Below, piece after piece: positions 1 to 8,543 of a stretch of DNA of 51,974 nt. Position 1 is the stretch's first letter. Each line of letters begins with the position of its first letter. The notes under the pieces were generated by a model. The model had not been told where the DNA came from, did no database searches, and saw only the letters and a list, made by a program, of their open reading frames with translations. This stretch comes from an uncultured Bacteroidota bacterium. Its GTDB lineage: Bacteria > Bacteroidota > Bacteroidia > Bacteroidales > FEN-979. The position numbers and the translations under genes are program-made. Where the stretch lies: positions 1-51,974 of the forward strand of contig CALMDO010000185.1 of NCBI GenBank assembly GCA_937862805.1. Reading direction: 5' to 3'.

Positions 1-2099
1 ACAGCCAATCCTGCCCAGATATAGGTTTTATTCCATCCGGCCTGGGCATCATCAGCGCTGTAAAATTCCCAGAAAACATGGTCTTTCTTTAAATGGAGGA
101 TCATATTTTGCAACACCCTGTCAGCCAGCTCATCAGCAATTTTCTGATACCCGTAATCTCGTAATCCTCTGTATAACAAATACTCCCATTGGACCCAGAC
201 CGGTCCGTTCCAATACCCGATGGGACAATAATAATCCTCCTTTGCTGATAAAGTTGGCACTCCGTACCGACGCCAAAATTCAGTGGTATCTGTCATAGTT
301 CTTACCAACAATTTAATCTGATCCTGGTTGGCAACGCCTGCCCATAATGGTAAAAATCCAATGATTTCCTTGATCTTCAGGTCATTTTCATGCTTAAAGG
401 TAAAACGCTGATCCGTTTTATTGATGTTGTAATAGAATCCGGTTTGCGGATCCCACAATCTTTTATTGATCAGGTCACTCCGCTCATCAGCCTCTTTTTT
501 CCACTGAGATGCAGCTTGTTTCATTTTCAGAATAGTCGCCATCTTTTCAAGCGATCGTGCTTCCACGACCAACATTGAATTGATATCCGGCCCTTCAAAG
601 TTGGAAGCCGGACCCACCTTATCCCAAACAGCAACGCGTGCATCCCTTACCGATTCCAATTCACCAGCGCCTCCCCAGGAACACAATCCGTTTTTGTCTT
701 TATCGCGGTGAACCACAAAATAGCGGTAAAACCTGCTTCCGGATTCATACGCCTGCTTCAGAAAAGTTTTGTCCCGGGTAATTTGATAAATCTCCAGGTT
801 TTCATAGTTGAACCAGGGGGCAGAAGTAGTCTTTTCCCCATCTGTCATGATGGTTTCATCAAGATAAGGACCGGTCCTGTAATTGATATAGCCATCAGGA
901 TGCTGCCTTTCAAAATAGACCCTTTGCGAATTCATCGCTCCCTCCGGATCCATGTACGCATAAGCTGCCATCGAAAGACTTTCATGGAAGACTTGTCCTC
1001 CATATCCCCATCCCCATTTCGGTTCACGTGAGAAAACGTAGTAATTGTAACTGCAACGGCCTTCCGGTGGCATCATGCATTGCCTCAACAGCGAGAAAGC
1101 GCTCCAGTAAAGCATCTCCTTGTCCGGACTGGAGAATTTCAACCGTGGAATCTTTTCATAGGCGCGCTCATCGGCCTTCACTAACATTTCCAAATCGATC
1201 CTGTTGAGGCTCATTAAATCGGAAGGTGCTTTAATACATTTCCAATCAACCACTTGAGGATTTATGTCGAGATGGCCGACACCTGCAGGCTGTAAATGAA
1301 TGATTACCCGCAATCGCGTCCGGTCACCGGGTTGCAAACGGAAGGTTCGTGCAGCGATCAATCCGCTGATATAACGAGAATTACGGTTCCTGTTGTAAAA
1401 GGTCTTTTTAAGGTCGATGATTAATCCTTTCTTTTTCAATAATTTAACATTTGAAGGACTGAAAGAAAAGGTCATTACGCTGTCGAACCGGATGTTCCCT
1501 GTAAAATACCCTTCCATCTTTTCCATCAAGGGAATTTCATGTTCTTTCATCCAGCCATCCCTTGGCTTTGAGAGGTTAAAACGGTAGTTGTCCCCGATGT
1601 TCTGATGAACCGGCTGAGAGAGACTGTCTGTAGCCGGATAACAAAGCCAGGGGAAAAGGGTCACCTCCCGGTTGAAGTGTCCTTCATTGTACATACTGAT
1701 TTCGGCTAATGCGGTCGTGGAATTGTAAACCACGAAAAAAACTTCGGAACGAATTTCCGGGAAGGGATAGAAAAAATACTTTACCAGATCACTGTACGAA
1801 TGGGTGATGACAGGTTCACGATACAGTTCACTGATCCTGTAACGATTCTGCCCGTTGCAGCTGAACGCCAAACCAAAGCCGGGGCCGTTCCCGGAAATAA
1901 AATCCGCACCGGATTCAGGGTCATTCCAAAGTAATTGGTAACCCTGATCCAGGGGATAACGACTGCGTTCAGGTGGCGCTGCATAGGTGGTAAAAAGTGC
2001 ATCCTCTTTTGTGGCATTCAGGTGACTCAAAAACTGTCCCGGACTGGTTTCCGCTAATACCAGCGTGAAAAAGAGAGCGACCATTTGTTTGATCTTCAT
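1..2099 (-). CDS. Secreted MGH1/GH63-like glycoside hydrolase (C-terminus cut by window edge)
   Basis: The reading frame stays open from an ATG at 2099 to the left edge, giving 699 codons and no stop, so the C-terminus lies outside the window. Residues 1 to about 22 form a signal peptide (MKIKQMVALFFTLVLAETSP), so the enzyme is exported. An N-terminal beta-rich part of roughly 300 residues precedes an (alpha/alpha)6 barrel with the motifs WGWGYGGQVFHE, RQHPDGYINYRTGPY and YWNGPVWVQWEY, which resemble mannosylglycerate-hydrolase-like (MGH1, GH63-related) enzymes. Members hydrolyse alpha-glucosides, alpha-mannosides or glucosyl/mannosyl-glycerate; the substrate here is unknown. It starts 11 bp after the stop of the 1158-residue hydrolase, so the two are one transcription unit. 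Family assignment is fairly sure, specificity is not. Confidence 0.8.
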   Translation of the reverse strand, partial: MKIKQMVALFFTLVLAETSPGQFLSHLNATKEDALFTTYAAPPERSRYPLDQGYQLLWNDPESGADFISGNGPGFGLAFSCNGQNRYRISELYREPVITHSYSDLVKYFFYPFPEIRSEVFFVVYNSTTALAEISMYNEGHFNREVTLFPWLCYPATDSLSQPVHQNIGDNYRFNLSKPRDGWMKEHEIPLMEKMEGYFTGNIRFDSVMTFSFSPSNVKLLKKKGLIIDLKKTFYNRNRNSRYISGLIAARTFRLQPGDRTRLRVIIHLQPAGVGHLDINPQVVDWKCIKAPSDLMSLNRIDLEMLVKADERAYEKIPRLKFSSPDKEMLYWSAFSLLRQCMMPPEGRCSYNYYVFSREPKWGWGYGGQVFHESLSMAAYAYMDPEGAMNSQRVYFERQHPDGYINYRTGPYLDETIMTDGEKTTSAPWFNYENLEIYQITRDKTFLKQAYESGSRFYRYFVVHRDKDKNGLCSWGGAGELESVRDARVAVWDKVGPASNFEGPDINSMLVVEARSLEKMATILKMKQAASQWKKEADERSDLINKRLWDPQTGFYYNINKTDQRFTFKHENDLKIKEIIGFLPLWAGVANQDQIKLLVRTMTDTTEFWRRYGVPTLSAKEDYYCPIGYWNGPVWVQWEYLLYRGLRDYGYQKIADELADRVLQNMILHLKKDHVFWEFYSADDAQAGWNKTYIWAGLA

Positions 2100-2110
2100 A
2101 ACCTGTTGGT

Positions 2111-5100
2111 TTATTGAATGGTTACCGAAACAGTCTTTGTAATATATTTCTCCCGGGAATTCTCAAAATCAACCCGATACCTGAAAGTTCTGTCAGTTTG
2201 CCCAATGAATTCTGCTCCAGTGACATTTTTCGGGGGTGAGGAGGCCCATATTTCCAGGATGCTGCTGGTTCCCTCAGCTCCTTGAACATCAGCAGAATAA
2301 ATTTTACCTGTCAACCGGTTCTCCAGGATCCGAAACCCTTCGGATGAATAACCCCGCTTGGGTTCCATTACAGCAGGAAGAGCGGCTATTCCTCCCCGGG
2401 TTTCAACAACCATCCGGGAGGGTCGATCCACAGTGAATTTAACATATAGTACCATCCCGTCGCGTTCAGAAAAAGTGGTAAAAGGAATGTCCTTTCCATC
2501 AAGAGTCACCCGTAAAACATGCGCTCCTGCAGCATAGGCAGGCATAAACCCGATGGTCCATTTTTCTCCGGGAATGGGTATAAAATTATAAGCAGCAAGA
2601 CTATCTTTTCTGAGATATCGAAATCCCAATCGCTGTTTGCCCATACGGATGTTTTCGACAACGAGAGAATCCCAGTGTGCCGGGAGGTGAGGAGCCAGGG
2701 TGATAGTTCGTTCTGTCGCATTGACTTCGAGCCCCAGTAAACCCTCAATGGCAGGTTGGAGTACCATCGTCTCTGACCAGCATTGGTGTGCGCAAACGCC
2801 TGATGGTTCATAAACAGCACCGTTCAGTACCTCTTCCACAAATCCCAAACCCCATGAACGATACACGTTCAAATTATTCATCAGGTGTGAATAGCCTTGC
2901 AGGTAATTCCCGTTGTTGTATTCGGCCAGGGAAAGCCAACCGGTGAAAAGTGGCCAGACACTCCCATAATGATAACCGGTGGGCTTAAACAATTTGCTAT
3001 CGTCCCTGACGATCCTTACACCCCAGTTGGTAGTGAAAGCATTGCCGGCATATTGCCGGAGCGTGACCCTTGCTTTGTTGCGGTCAGCCATTTTAAAGTA
3101 CATTGGGACTGCAGGTAAAACGGTCGGTTCAGTCCGGAAGGTCCCATTCCTGTTGATACCATAAGCAAAATACTGCGTGTCAGGGTTCCAAAAATCACGG
3201 TCGATGATCTTCCTGATCTCTGCCGCTTCCAGGCGGTAACTTTCCGATTCAACTTTCCCAAGAAATGAAGCCATGTTGGCTGCTTCATTCAAGGCTGCAC
3301 TCCAACACCCAGCCAGGTACAAGGTAGCATGGGAGCCGTACAATTCACCACCTTCCACCCAACCATGACCGACATTGGTGTTTTCTATGAGATGGTCGCC
3401 ATCGGTATCTGTCGAAAAACAGAAGTCAATGGCTTTTCTGATATGGGGCCATGACTTTCGCAGAAAAGCGGTATCGCCGGAATGACGGAAATATTTTCCT
3501 GCCAATACAACATACAAAGGCGTTGCATCGGAAGCATCATAATGGATGAAACCGGAGGTGCTGACTTCATGAAAGATTTTCCCCGAAAGGTCCTGATATT
3601 TCCCCAAAAAATCAAGTTGGGACCTTACTTTATCGAAATCTCCGTAATCCAGTAAAGCCAACCCGCTCCATTCGGAATCCCGGCCAAAATACCACGCGTA
3701 ACCTGGCCTTCCATTCACCTTATGCTCTCCGTTCCATCCCTTTCGTGTTGTCGAATAGCCGGCTACCAGGGCTTTCCCCAATCCGGGGGTGTTTACAAAG
3801 AACCTGTTGGTGGCGTTCAGGGCCCAACGGTATCCCTGGTTAAAGACCGGATCAGGTGTTGTAATTGAAAGACTGTTGTCATACAGTGATTTCACTTCCT
3901 GAAGCTGATTTTTTATAAGTGTTTCAGTACTATGGATGGCTTGGTCAAACATCTTAAGGGCCGCTTGATATCCTTCTGCAGTGGCAACGATCACGATATC
4001 CAAATTATCATTCATCGCCAAATCATATTGGAGCAATGCCGCTGCCTGGAATTTTGTCGTCGGGACCCCGAGAAAACTACTGTCGCTTCGATTCCATTCA
4101 AAACCATCAAACCGACCATGGCAATGCTTCCGTGCTTTGCGGTTTCCTCCAGCCATCACCACGAGATCTCCCGATTTATCCCGGAAAGTGACCGCGCCTG
4201 TTTCGTTGTTCCACGAATGACAGATGGAACCCGTCACGTTTTCCGAATAGGGCCACATCCACCGTAGGTTGGATTTGAACCGGATGATCAGGTTGGCAGG
4301 ATAGACTCCACGGTACTCGTAATGAACGACACCCGCCGGATCACAGGGATCACAGGCGATCACCTCCTTCAGAAAAGCGCGGGGAAACTGGTAGGTCCGT
4401 GAAAAATATGCAGGATCCACATGAATTTCAGGTCTTTCTTCAGAGAGCCAGAAAATTGTATCACGATAAGCAAACCGGATTCCGACTTCATAATCCCGGA
4501 TAGCCATAAAAGGATGAGCCCAGATCTCCTCAATCCCGCCATTTTCATTGCCCATGATCACCATCCGCTCACCAGCCACATCCCAGAAATTCTCTGTCGC
4601 GAAACGTTGGCCCAATGTAAGCTCCGTCTCCCGGAGTTTCCATGCTCTCACTGTGTCCACCGGTCCGCTCCAGTTAAAGTTTTCCAGGGATGGAGGGCAA
4701 TCGATAACCTGACTCTCCGAATAATCCCAATAATAATCCTTCGCATTTCTTTTGTTTCCCTGTAAATAATCCAGGCAGTTCGTTATGAAAAGGTCCAGGT
4801 GCTGCCGGTTCAAATTGGGTGTCACGAAATCGATATAACCACCGGCTGCAATTACTTTTCCTTTGCCGGGAGTGTATTCAAGTACGATCTTTGTGTCTTC
4901 GCGAAGGAAAATATAATCCCAATCCACGGCAATCACTTTTCCATCATAGGGAAGCTCCTTGCCAAAAAATCCTGCCACACGGGTGGTCATGTCAGAAACA
5001 GGCCGGAGGAGGTAAGCACCTCCATTCAGTCCATCAAATAAAGAGTGTTTCCTGAAAGCGTGATACCCCAGTTTGCGGCCATACCCTTCATCGATGACAC

Positions 5101-5587
5101 TTTTTGTGCTGTCTTTCAACGGATTTCGCTCAAATCCCAACCAGTTAAGATAGTGCACGGCCTGCTGGGTTAATAAAAGTGTTCCTCCCTTTTCAGTATA
5201 GGATTGAATCACTTTCAGCAACTTTTCGCATCGCTCATCTTCCGAAAAAGGAGAGGTATCAGGTCGGTGTATCCATACTACAGCGTATTCTTCCAAACTT
5301 GCCGGATTTTTCAGAGCCTTCTTATAAGTGATGAAAACGATGGAGTCCTTTCTCAGGGATTTCATTGCGTTAAAAGCGCTCCGCAGGCTTGTATCTGCCT
5401 GTTCATAAGGTAGCAGGCTCAGAAAAGCAACGGTTTGCTTCTGAAGTGTATCTGATGTAATGTTTTTATTTTTTGAGAGCGGAATTGAATGCAACCGCAT
5501 TGATTTTCCTTTGACCGACTGACTGTTGACAGGTTGTATAACAACCATCAATGCCAGAATCAGGAATAACGTTTTCTTACAGTTCAT
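2111..5587 (-). CDS. Secreted multidomain glycosidase: ThuA/GATase-like domain fused to amylo-alpha-1,6-glucosidase-like barrel
   Basis: A protein of 1158 residues. Residues 1-23 are a signal peptide. Residues about 45-275 resemble a ThuA or class I glutamine-amidotransferase-like fold (DUF4960-like), with GGTLLLTQQAVHYL where an active enzyme would carry its nucleophile; no cysteine is there, so this part is probably a binding or structural domain. A beta-sandwich region of about 280 residues follows. Residues about 590-960 form an (alpha/alpha)6 barrel with the debranching-type motifs YFGRDSEWSGLALLD, GWVEGGELYGSHATL, YHYGSVWP and CAHQCWSET. A beta-rich domain ends the protein. It probably cleaves alpha-linked glucans or related side chains in the periplasm or outside the cell. 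The start overlaps the upstream HAD gene by 11 bp, suggesting translational coupling. The exact GH family is uncertain. Confidence 0.8.
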   Translation of the reverse strand: MNCKKTLFLILALMVVIQPVNSQSVKGKSMRLHSIPLSKNKNITSDTLQKQTVAFLSLLPYEQADTSLRSAFNAMKSLRKDSIVFITYKKALKNPASLEEYAVVWIHRPDTSPFSEDERCEKLLKVIQSYTEKGGTLLLTQQAVHYLNWLGFERNPLKDSTKSVIDEGYGRKLGYHAFRKHSLFDGLNGGAYLLRPVSDMTTRVAGFFGKELPYDGKVIAVDWDYIFLREDTKIVLEYTPGKGKVIAAGGYIDFVTPNLNRQHLDLFITNCLDYLQGNKRNAKDYYWDYSESQVIDCPPSLENFNWSGPVDTVRAWKLRETELTLGQRFATENFWDVAGERMVIMGNENGGIEEIWAHPFMAIRDYEVGIRFAYRDTIFWLSEERPEIHVDPAYFSRTYQFPRAFLKEVIACDPCDPAGVVHYEYRGVYPANLIIRFKSNLRWMWPYSENVTGSICHSWNNETGAVTFRDKSGDLVVMAGGNRKARKHCHGRFDGFEWNRSDSSFLGVPTTKFQAAALLQYDLAMNDNLDIVIVATAEGYQAALKMFDQAIHSTETLIKNQLQEVKSLYDNSLSITTPDPVFNQGYRWALNATNRFFVNTPGLGKALVAGYSTTRKGWNGEHKVNGRPGYAWYFGRDSEWSGLALLDYGDFDKVRSQLDFLGKYQDLSGKIFHEVSTSGFIHYDASDATPLYVVLAGKYFRHSGDTAFLRKSWPHIRKAIDFCFSTDTDGDHLIENTNVGHGWVEGGELYGSHATLYLAGCWSAALNEAANMASFLGKVESESYRLEAAEIRKIIDRDFWNPDTQYFAYGINRNGTFRTEPTVLPAVPMYFKMADRNKARVTLRQYAGNAFTTNWGVRIVRDDSKLFKPTGYHYGSVWPLFTGWLSLAEYNNGNYLQGYSHLMNNLNVYRSWGLGFVEEVLNGAVYEPSGVCAHQCWSETMVLQPAIEGLLGLEVNATERTITLAPHLPAHWDSLVVENIRMGKQRLGFRYLRKDSLAAYNFIPIPGEKWTIGFMPAYAAGAHVLRVTLDGKDIPFTTFSERDGMVLYVKFTVDRPSRMVVETRGGIAALPAVMEPKRGYSSEGFRILENRLTGKIYSADVQGAEGTSSILEIWASSPPKNVTGAEFIGQTDRTFRYRVDFENSREKYITKTVSVTIQ

Positions 5588-6230
5588 GGTGGTTCATGAT
5601 TTCTTTGATGGAAGAGATTACCGGACAACCGGTTTTCTTCAAACGATCCATGGTGTGATGTCCACCGGCGATGAGAATACAATCCACACCGAGGTTCATA
5701 GCAACTTCTGCATCATGCCGGGTATCCCCGACGAAGAGAATTTCACTTACAGGAATACCCAGATCCGTGACCAGCCTTTTCCCGACTTCAGTCTTTCCGT
5801 GGGCAAAATGATCATCGAGGCCATAGACAGACTCAAAAAAACTGTTGACACCCAACCGATGGGTTTCGGCAATCAGCTCATTTTGCTCGCGGGCAGAAAG
5901 AATGGCCATTCTGAATCCTTTGGTCTTAAGATGAACCAGGGTCTCAAGGACTCCGGGATGCAACGGTGCTTCATGCTGCCGTTTATTGTACCTGATAATG
6001 AATTCCATTCCTATCTCATCGAAGGGATCACTATTAAAATCATATCCCAGCTTGGAATAGTAATCTTTCACAGGAAAATCAAACAGGTCGCGGTATTCTT
6101 CCAGTGTTTTGAGCGGCATTCCACGCTCCTTTAACATTCTGTTCATTACATCCACACACAACCAGGCATCATCAAGTAAAGTACCGTTCCAGTCCCATAC
6201 GATGAATGAGTATTTGATCAGATTAACCAT
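5577..6230 (-). CDS. HAD-family hydrolase, phosphoglycolate-phosphatase-like
   Basis: A cytoplasmic protein of 217 residues and first gene of the minus-strand glycosidase operon. HAD motif I is DWNGTLLDD near residues 12-20; the nucleophile aspartate is present and the usual second aspartate is asparagine, a variant common in this subfamily. Motif II lies in MAILSARE, the motif III lysine in HGKTEVGKRL, and motif IV is FVGDTRHDAEVA. The cap domain is helical (C1 type), as in phosphoglycolate phosphatases and beta-phosphoglucomutases. The substrate is probably a small phosphorylated metabolite. Cotranscription with two secreted glycosidases suggests a role in processing a released sugar phosphate or glycerate derivative, but this is inference. 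Confidence 0.85.
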   Translation of the reverse strand: MVNLIKYSFIVWDWNGTLLDDAWLCVDVMNRMLKERGMPLKTLEEYRDLFDFPVKDYYSKLGYDFNSDPFDEIGMEFIIRYNKRQHEAPLHPGVLETLVHLKTKGFRMAILSAREQNELIAETHRLGVNSFFESVYGLDDHFAHGKTEVGKRLVTDLGIPVSEILFVGDTRHDAEVAMNLGVDCILIAGGHHTMDRLKKTGCPVISSIKEIMNHHEL

Positions 6231-6238
6231 CGTTTTCG

Positions 6239-6246
6239 TAGTTTTG
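6239..6246 (+). promoter_or_regulatory. Bacteroidota -7 element (TAGTTTTG) for the PflX-like gene
   Basis: TAGTTTTG matches the TAnnTTTG -7 consensus and lies 34 bp upstream of the ATG at 6281, giving a predicted leader of about 30 nt. It overlaps the promoter region of the divergent HAD gene, whose own -7 box begins 6 bp further on. No clear -33 TTTG is present. Confidence 0.5.
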
Positions 6247-6252
6247 TCCTTT

Positions 6253-6260
6253 CAAAAGTA
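6253..6260 (-). promoter_or_regulatory. Bacteroidota -7 element (TACTTTTG) for the HAD-glycosidase operon
   Basis: Read on the minus strand this is TACTTTTG, a perfect TAnnTTTG box 22 bp before the HAD start codon at 6230. It would drive the HAD and both glycosidase genes. It faces the plus-strand box at 6239-6246, so polymerase bound at one site should block the other. Confidence 0.6.
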
Positions 6261-6280
6261 ACAAAATTACCGACCGGCGG

Positions 6281-7234
6281 ATGGATACGATCGTCAAATA
6301 TGATCCCTTACAAGATTTTGCCTCTTGTACACTTTGTCCCAGAGAATGTCAGGTTGACCGTATCAACGGAAACAGGGGTTATTGCAAGGGCGACGATACC
6401 TACAACATCGCCGCTGTTTGTTTGCATCATGGGGAAGAACCGCCTGTGAGCGGCAAAGAGGGTATCTGTAATGTATTCTTTACCCACTGCAACCTCCAAT
6501 GCATCTATTGTCAGAATTATCAGATCAGCGATAACCGGATTCCCGGGAGCATGACGCGCTTTACTTTGGAAGAGGTCACGCATAAGATCATAACTTTTCT
6601 GGATCAGGGTGTTCGCCGGGTAGGTTTGGTCTCTCCTTCACATTGCATTCCCCAGGTAAAAAGCATCATCCAGGCTGTCCGCTCTTCGGGTTACCAACCG
6701 GTTTGGGTATACAATACAAATGGGTATGATAAACCGGAAACCATCCGGTTGTTAGAAGGATGGATCGATGTCTGGCTCCCCGATTTCAAATACATGGATG
6801 CTCCCTTGGCACGCAGCTGGTCGGGTGCAGAGAATTATCCTGAAGTAGCCACAGCCGCCCTTCGCGAAATGTTCCGGCAGAAAGGCTCGACCCTTCTGAC
6901 CGATGAACAGGGGGGCGTTGAATCGGGATTGATAATCCGCCACTTGGTATTGCCCGGGCAAATTGATAACAGCCTGAAAATCCTCCGTTTTATTGCCCGC
7001 GAATTGTCACCGAGGATCCATCTTTCATTGATGTCACAATACTATCCGACTCCTAATGTCGCAGACCATCCATTGCTTGGAAGGACCCTTGCCCCGGAAG
7101 AATACCTGAAAGTAACAGAAGAGATGGAAAAACTGGGAATGGAACGCGGATGGATACAAGATTTCGATAGCTCCTTCCATTATAGGCCCGATTTTGACCG
7201 GGATCATCCTTTTGACGGTGAACTACAGGCATGA
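6281..7234 (+). CDS. PflX-like radical SAM protein (COG1313)
   Basis: A cytoplasmic protein of 317 residues. The radical SAM cluster motif CNLQCIYC places the three iron-sulfur ligands at C70, C74 and C77. An N-terminal cysteine set (C16, C19, C23 and C35, in CTLCPRECQ and RGYC) may hold a further cluster or zinc. This matches the uncharacterised iron-sulfur family related to pyruvate-formate-lyase activating enzymes (PflX). Such proteins cleave S-adenosylmethionine to make a radical, but the target here is unknown, and no formate lyase or glycyl radical enzyme gene is nearby. It is divergent from the HAD operon and appears to be transcribed alone. Confidence 0.85.
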   Translation: MDTIVKYDPLQDFASCTLCPRECQVDRINGNRGYCKGDDTYNIAAVCLHHGEEPPVSGKEGICNVFFTHCNLQCIYCQNYQISDNRIPGSMTRFTLEEVTHKIITFLDQGVRRVGLVSPSHCIPQVKSIIQAVRSSGYQPVWVYNTNGYDKPETIRLLEGWIDVWLPDFKYMDAPLARSWSGAENYPEVATAALREMFRQKGSTLLTDEQGGVESGLIIRHLVLPGQIDNSLKILRFIARELSPRIHLSLMSQYYPTPNVADHPLLGRTLAPEEYLKVTEEMEKLGMERGWIQDFDSSFHYRPDFDRDHPFDGELQA

Positions 7235-7273
7235 TCCGCACTTCAATATCATCAATTATTGGAGACAATTTCT

Positions 7274-7281
7274 TACCTTTG
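7274..7281 (+). promoter_or_regulatory. Bacteroidota -7 element (TACCTTTG) for the C1B peptidase
   Basis: TACCTTTG is a perfect TAnnTTTG match 31 bp before the ATG at 7313. It lies in the 78-bp gap after the PflX-like gene, so the peptidase probably has its own promoter. Confidence 0.6.
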
Positions 7282-7312
7282 CCACTCCTGAAGAGAACCC
7301 AAAACCAAACCT

Positions 7313-8515
7313 ATGAACAGATACTTACTCCTGATTTTTGCTTTTAGCATCCTGATGGCCGGTAGCGCTTCTGCACAGCCACAGGAAAAAAAATCCGATT
7401 CCGTTTACACTTTTACTACCGTAAAAATATTGCCGGCAACATCGGTAAAAAACCAGTACAGGTCGAGTACCTGCTGGAGTTATTCTACCATCTCTTTCCT
7501 CGAATCAGAGTTGCTCCGTATGGGAAAAGACACCTTCGATCTTTCGGATATGTTTCCCGTCCACAAAGCCTATCCCGAGAAAGCAGAGATGTACATTCGC
7601 TTTAATGGTAAACATAACTTCGGCCCCGGAGGTGCAGCCCACGATGTGATCAATATGATCCGCAAATACGGGATAACGCCAGAATCAGCTTATTCCGGAC
7701 ATGTGATCGGAGAGGTCAATCCGGTACACGGGGAGATGGATGCCGTACTCGAAGCCGACGTGGAAGCAGTGATCAAAAACCCCAACAAAAAATTGTCCCC
7801 TGTCTGGATGAAAGGTTTTAACGGATTGGTCGATGCCTATCTGGGTACCATCCCTGAAAAATTCTCATACAAAGGCCTGGAATATACACCCAAAACTTTT
7901 GCAGATGCCCTGGGGCTCAACCTGAGCGATTATGTAGCTGTCACCAGCTACACCCATCATCCCTTCTATTCCAAATTCATCATTGAAATACCCGATAACT
8001 GGGCGCTTGAAGAAGTTTACAATGTGACCATGGAAGATTTGATCCACATCATCGACTATTCCATCATGAAAGGCTATACAATTGCCTGGGGTACAGATAT
8101 CAGCGAAAAGGGCTTTTCCTGGAAAAACGCTGTGGCCATTGTTCCCGATAAAAATTCAACCGAAATGGCCGGCAGCGATAAAGAACGCTGGACCCGCCTG
8201 AGCGATTCGGAAAAAGAAAAAGCACTTTATAAATTTGAGAAGATCGTCCCTGAAAAGGAAATTACGCAGGAAATGCGCCAATTGGAATTTGATAATTATC
8301 AGACGACGGATGACCATGGAATGCACATTATCGGGATCGCTAACGACCAGAAAGGGAATAAATACTATATTGTTAAAAATTCCTGGGGTACTGAGGGCAA
8401 CCCTTACAATGGATACATCTATGCTTCAGAAGCTTATGTCAAACTGAAAACCATCGATATCCTTGTCAATAAAAACAGCATCCCCGAAGAGCTCCGCAAA
8501 AAAATGGGGTTGTAA
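7313..8515 (+). CDS. Exported C1B cysteine peptidase (aminopeptidase C / bleomycin hydrolase-like)
   Basis: A protein of 400 residues with a signal peptide at residues 1-22 (ends in SASAQ), so it acts in the periplasm or at the cell surface, unlike the cytoplasmic bleomycin hydrolases. The papain-type catalytic triad is visible: C54 in SSTCWSYST, H338 in DDHGMHI and N356 in KNSWGT. It is somewhat shorter than typical family members of about 450 residues. The enzyme should remove N-terminal residues from peptides. Its 3' end converges on the class III aminotransferase gene with 28 bp between them. Confidence 0.9.
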   Translation: MNRYLLLIFAFSILMAGSASAQPQEKKSDSVYTFTTVKILPATSVKNQYRSSTCWSYSTISFLESELLRMGKDTFDLSDMFPVHKAYPEKAEMYIRFNGKHNFGPGGAAHDVINMIRKYGITPESAYSGHVIGEVNPVHGEMDAVLEADVEAVIKNPNKKLSPVWMKGFNGLVDAYLGTIPEKFSYKGLEYTPKTFADALGLNLSDYVAVTSYTHHPFYSKFIIEIPDNWALEEVYNVTMEDLIHIIDYSIMKGYTIAWGTDISEKGFSWKNAVAIVPDKNSTEMAGSDKERWTRLSDSEKEKALYKFEKIVPEKEITQEMRQLEFDNYQTTDDHGMHIIGIANDQKGNKYYIVKNSWGTEGNPYNGYIYASEAYVKLKTIDILVNKNSIPEELRKKMGL

Positions 8516-8543
8516 AACGATCCGAAACAGTCGCAGGATGGGC

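Noticed and set aside
2506-2820. Additional small genes inside the large glycosidase, gyrA, clpC and other long genes
   Set aside because: They lie in other frames of clear protein-coding genes, have no start signals or family features, and are explained as shadow frames.
6171-6197. HAD enzyme inactive because motif I reads DWNGT instead of DxDGT
   Set aside because: This variant is common in one HAD subfamily, and the nucleophile aspartate and other motifs are intact.
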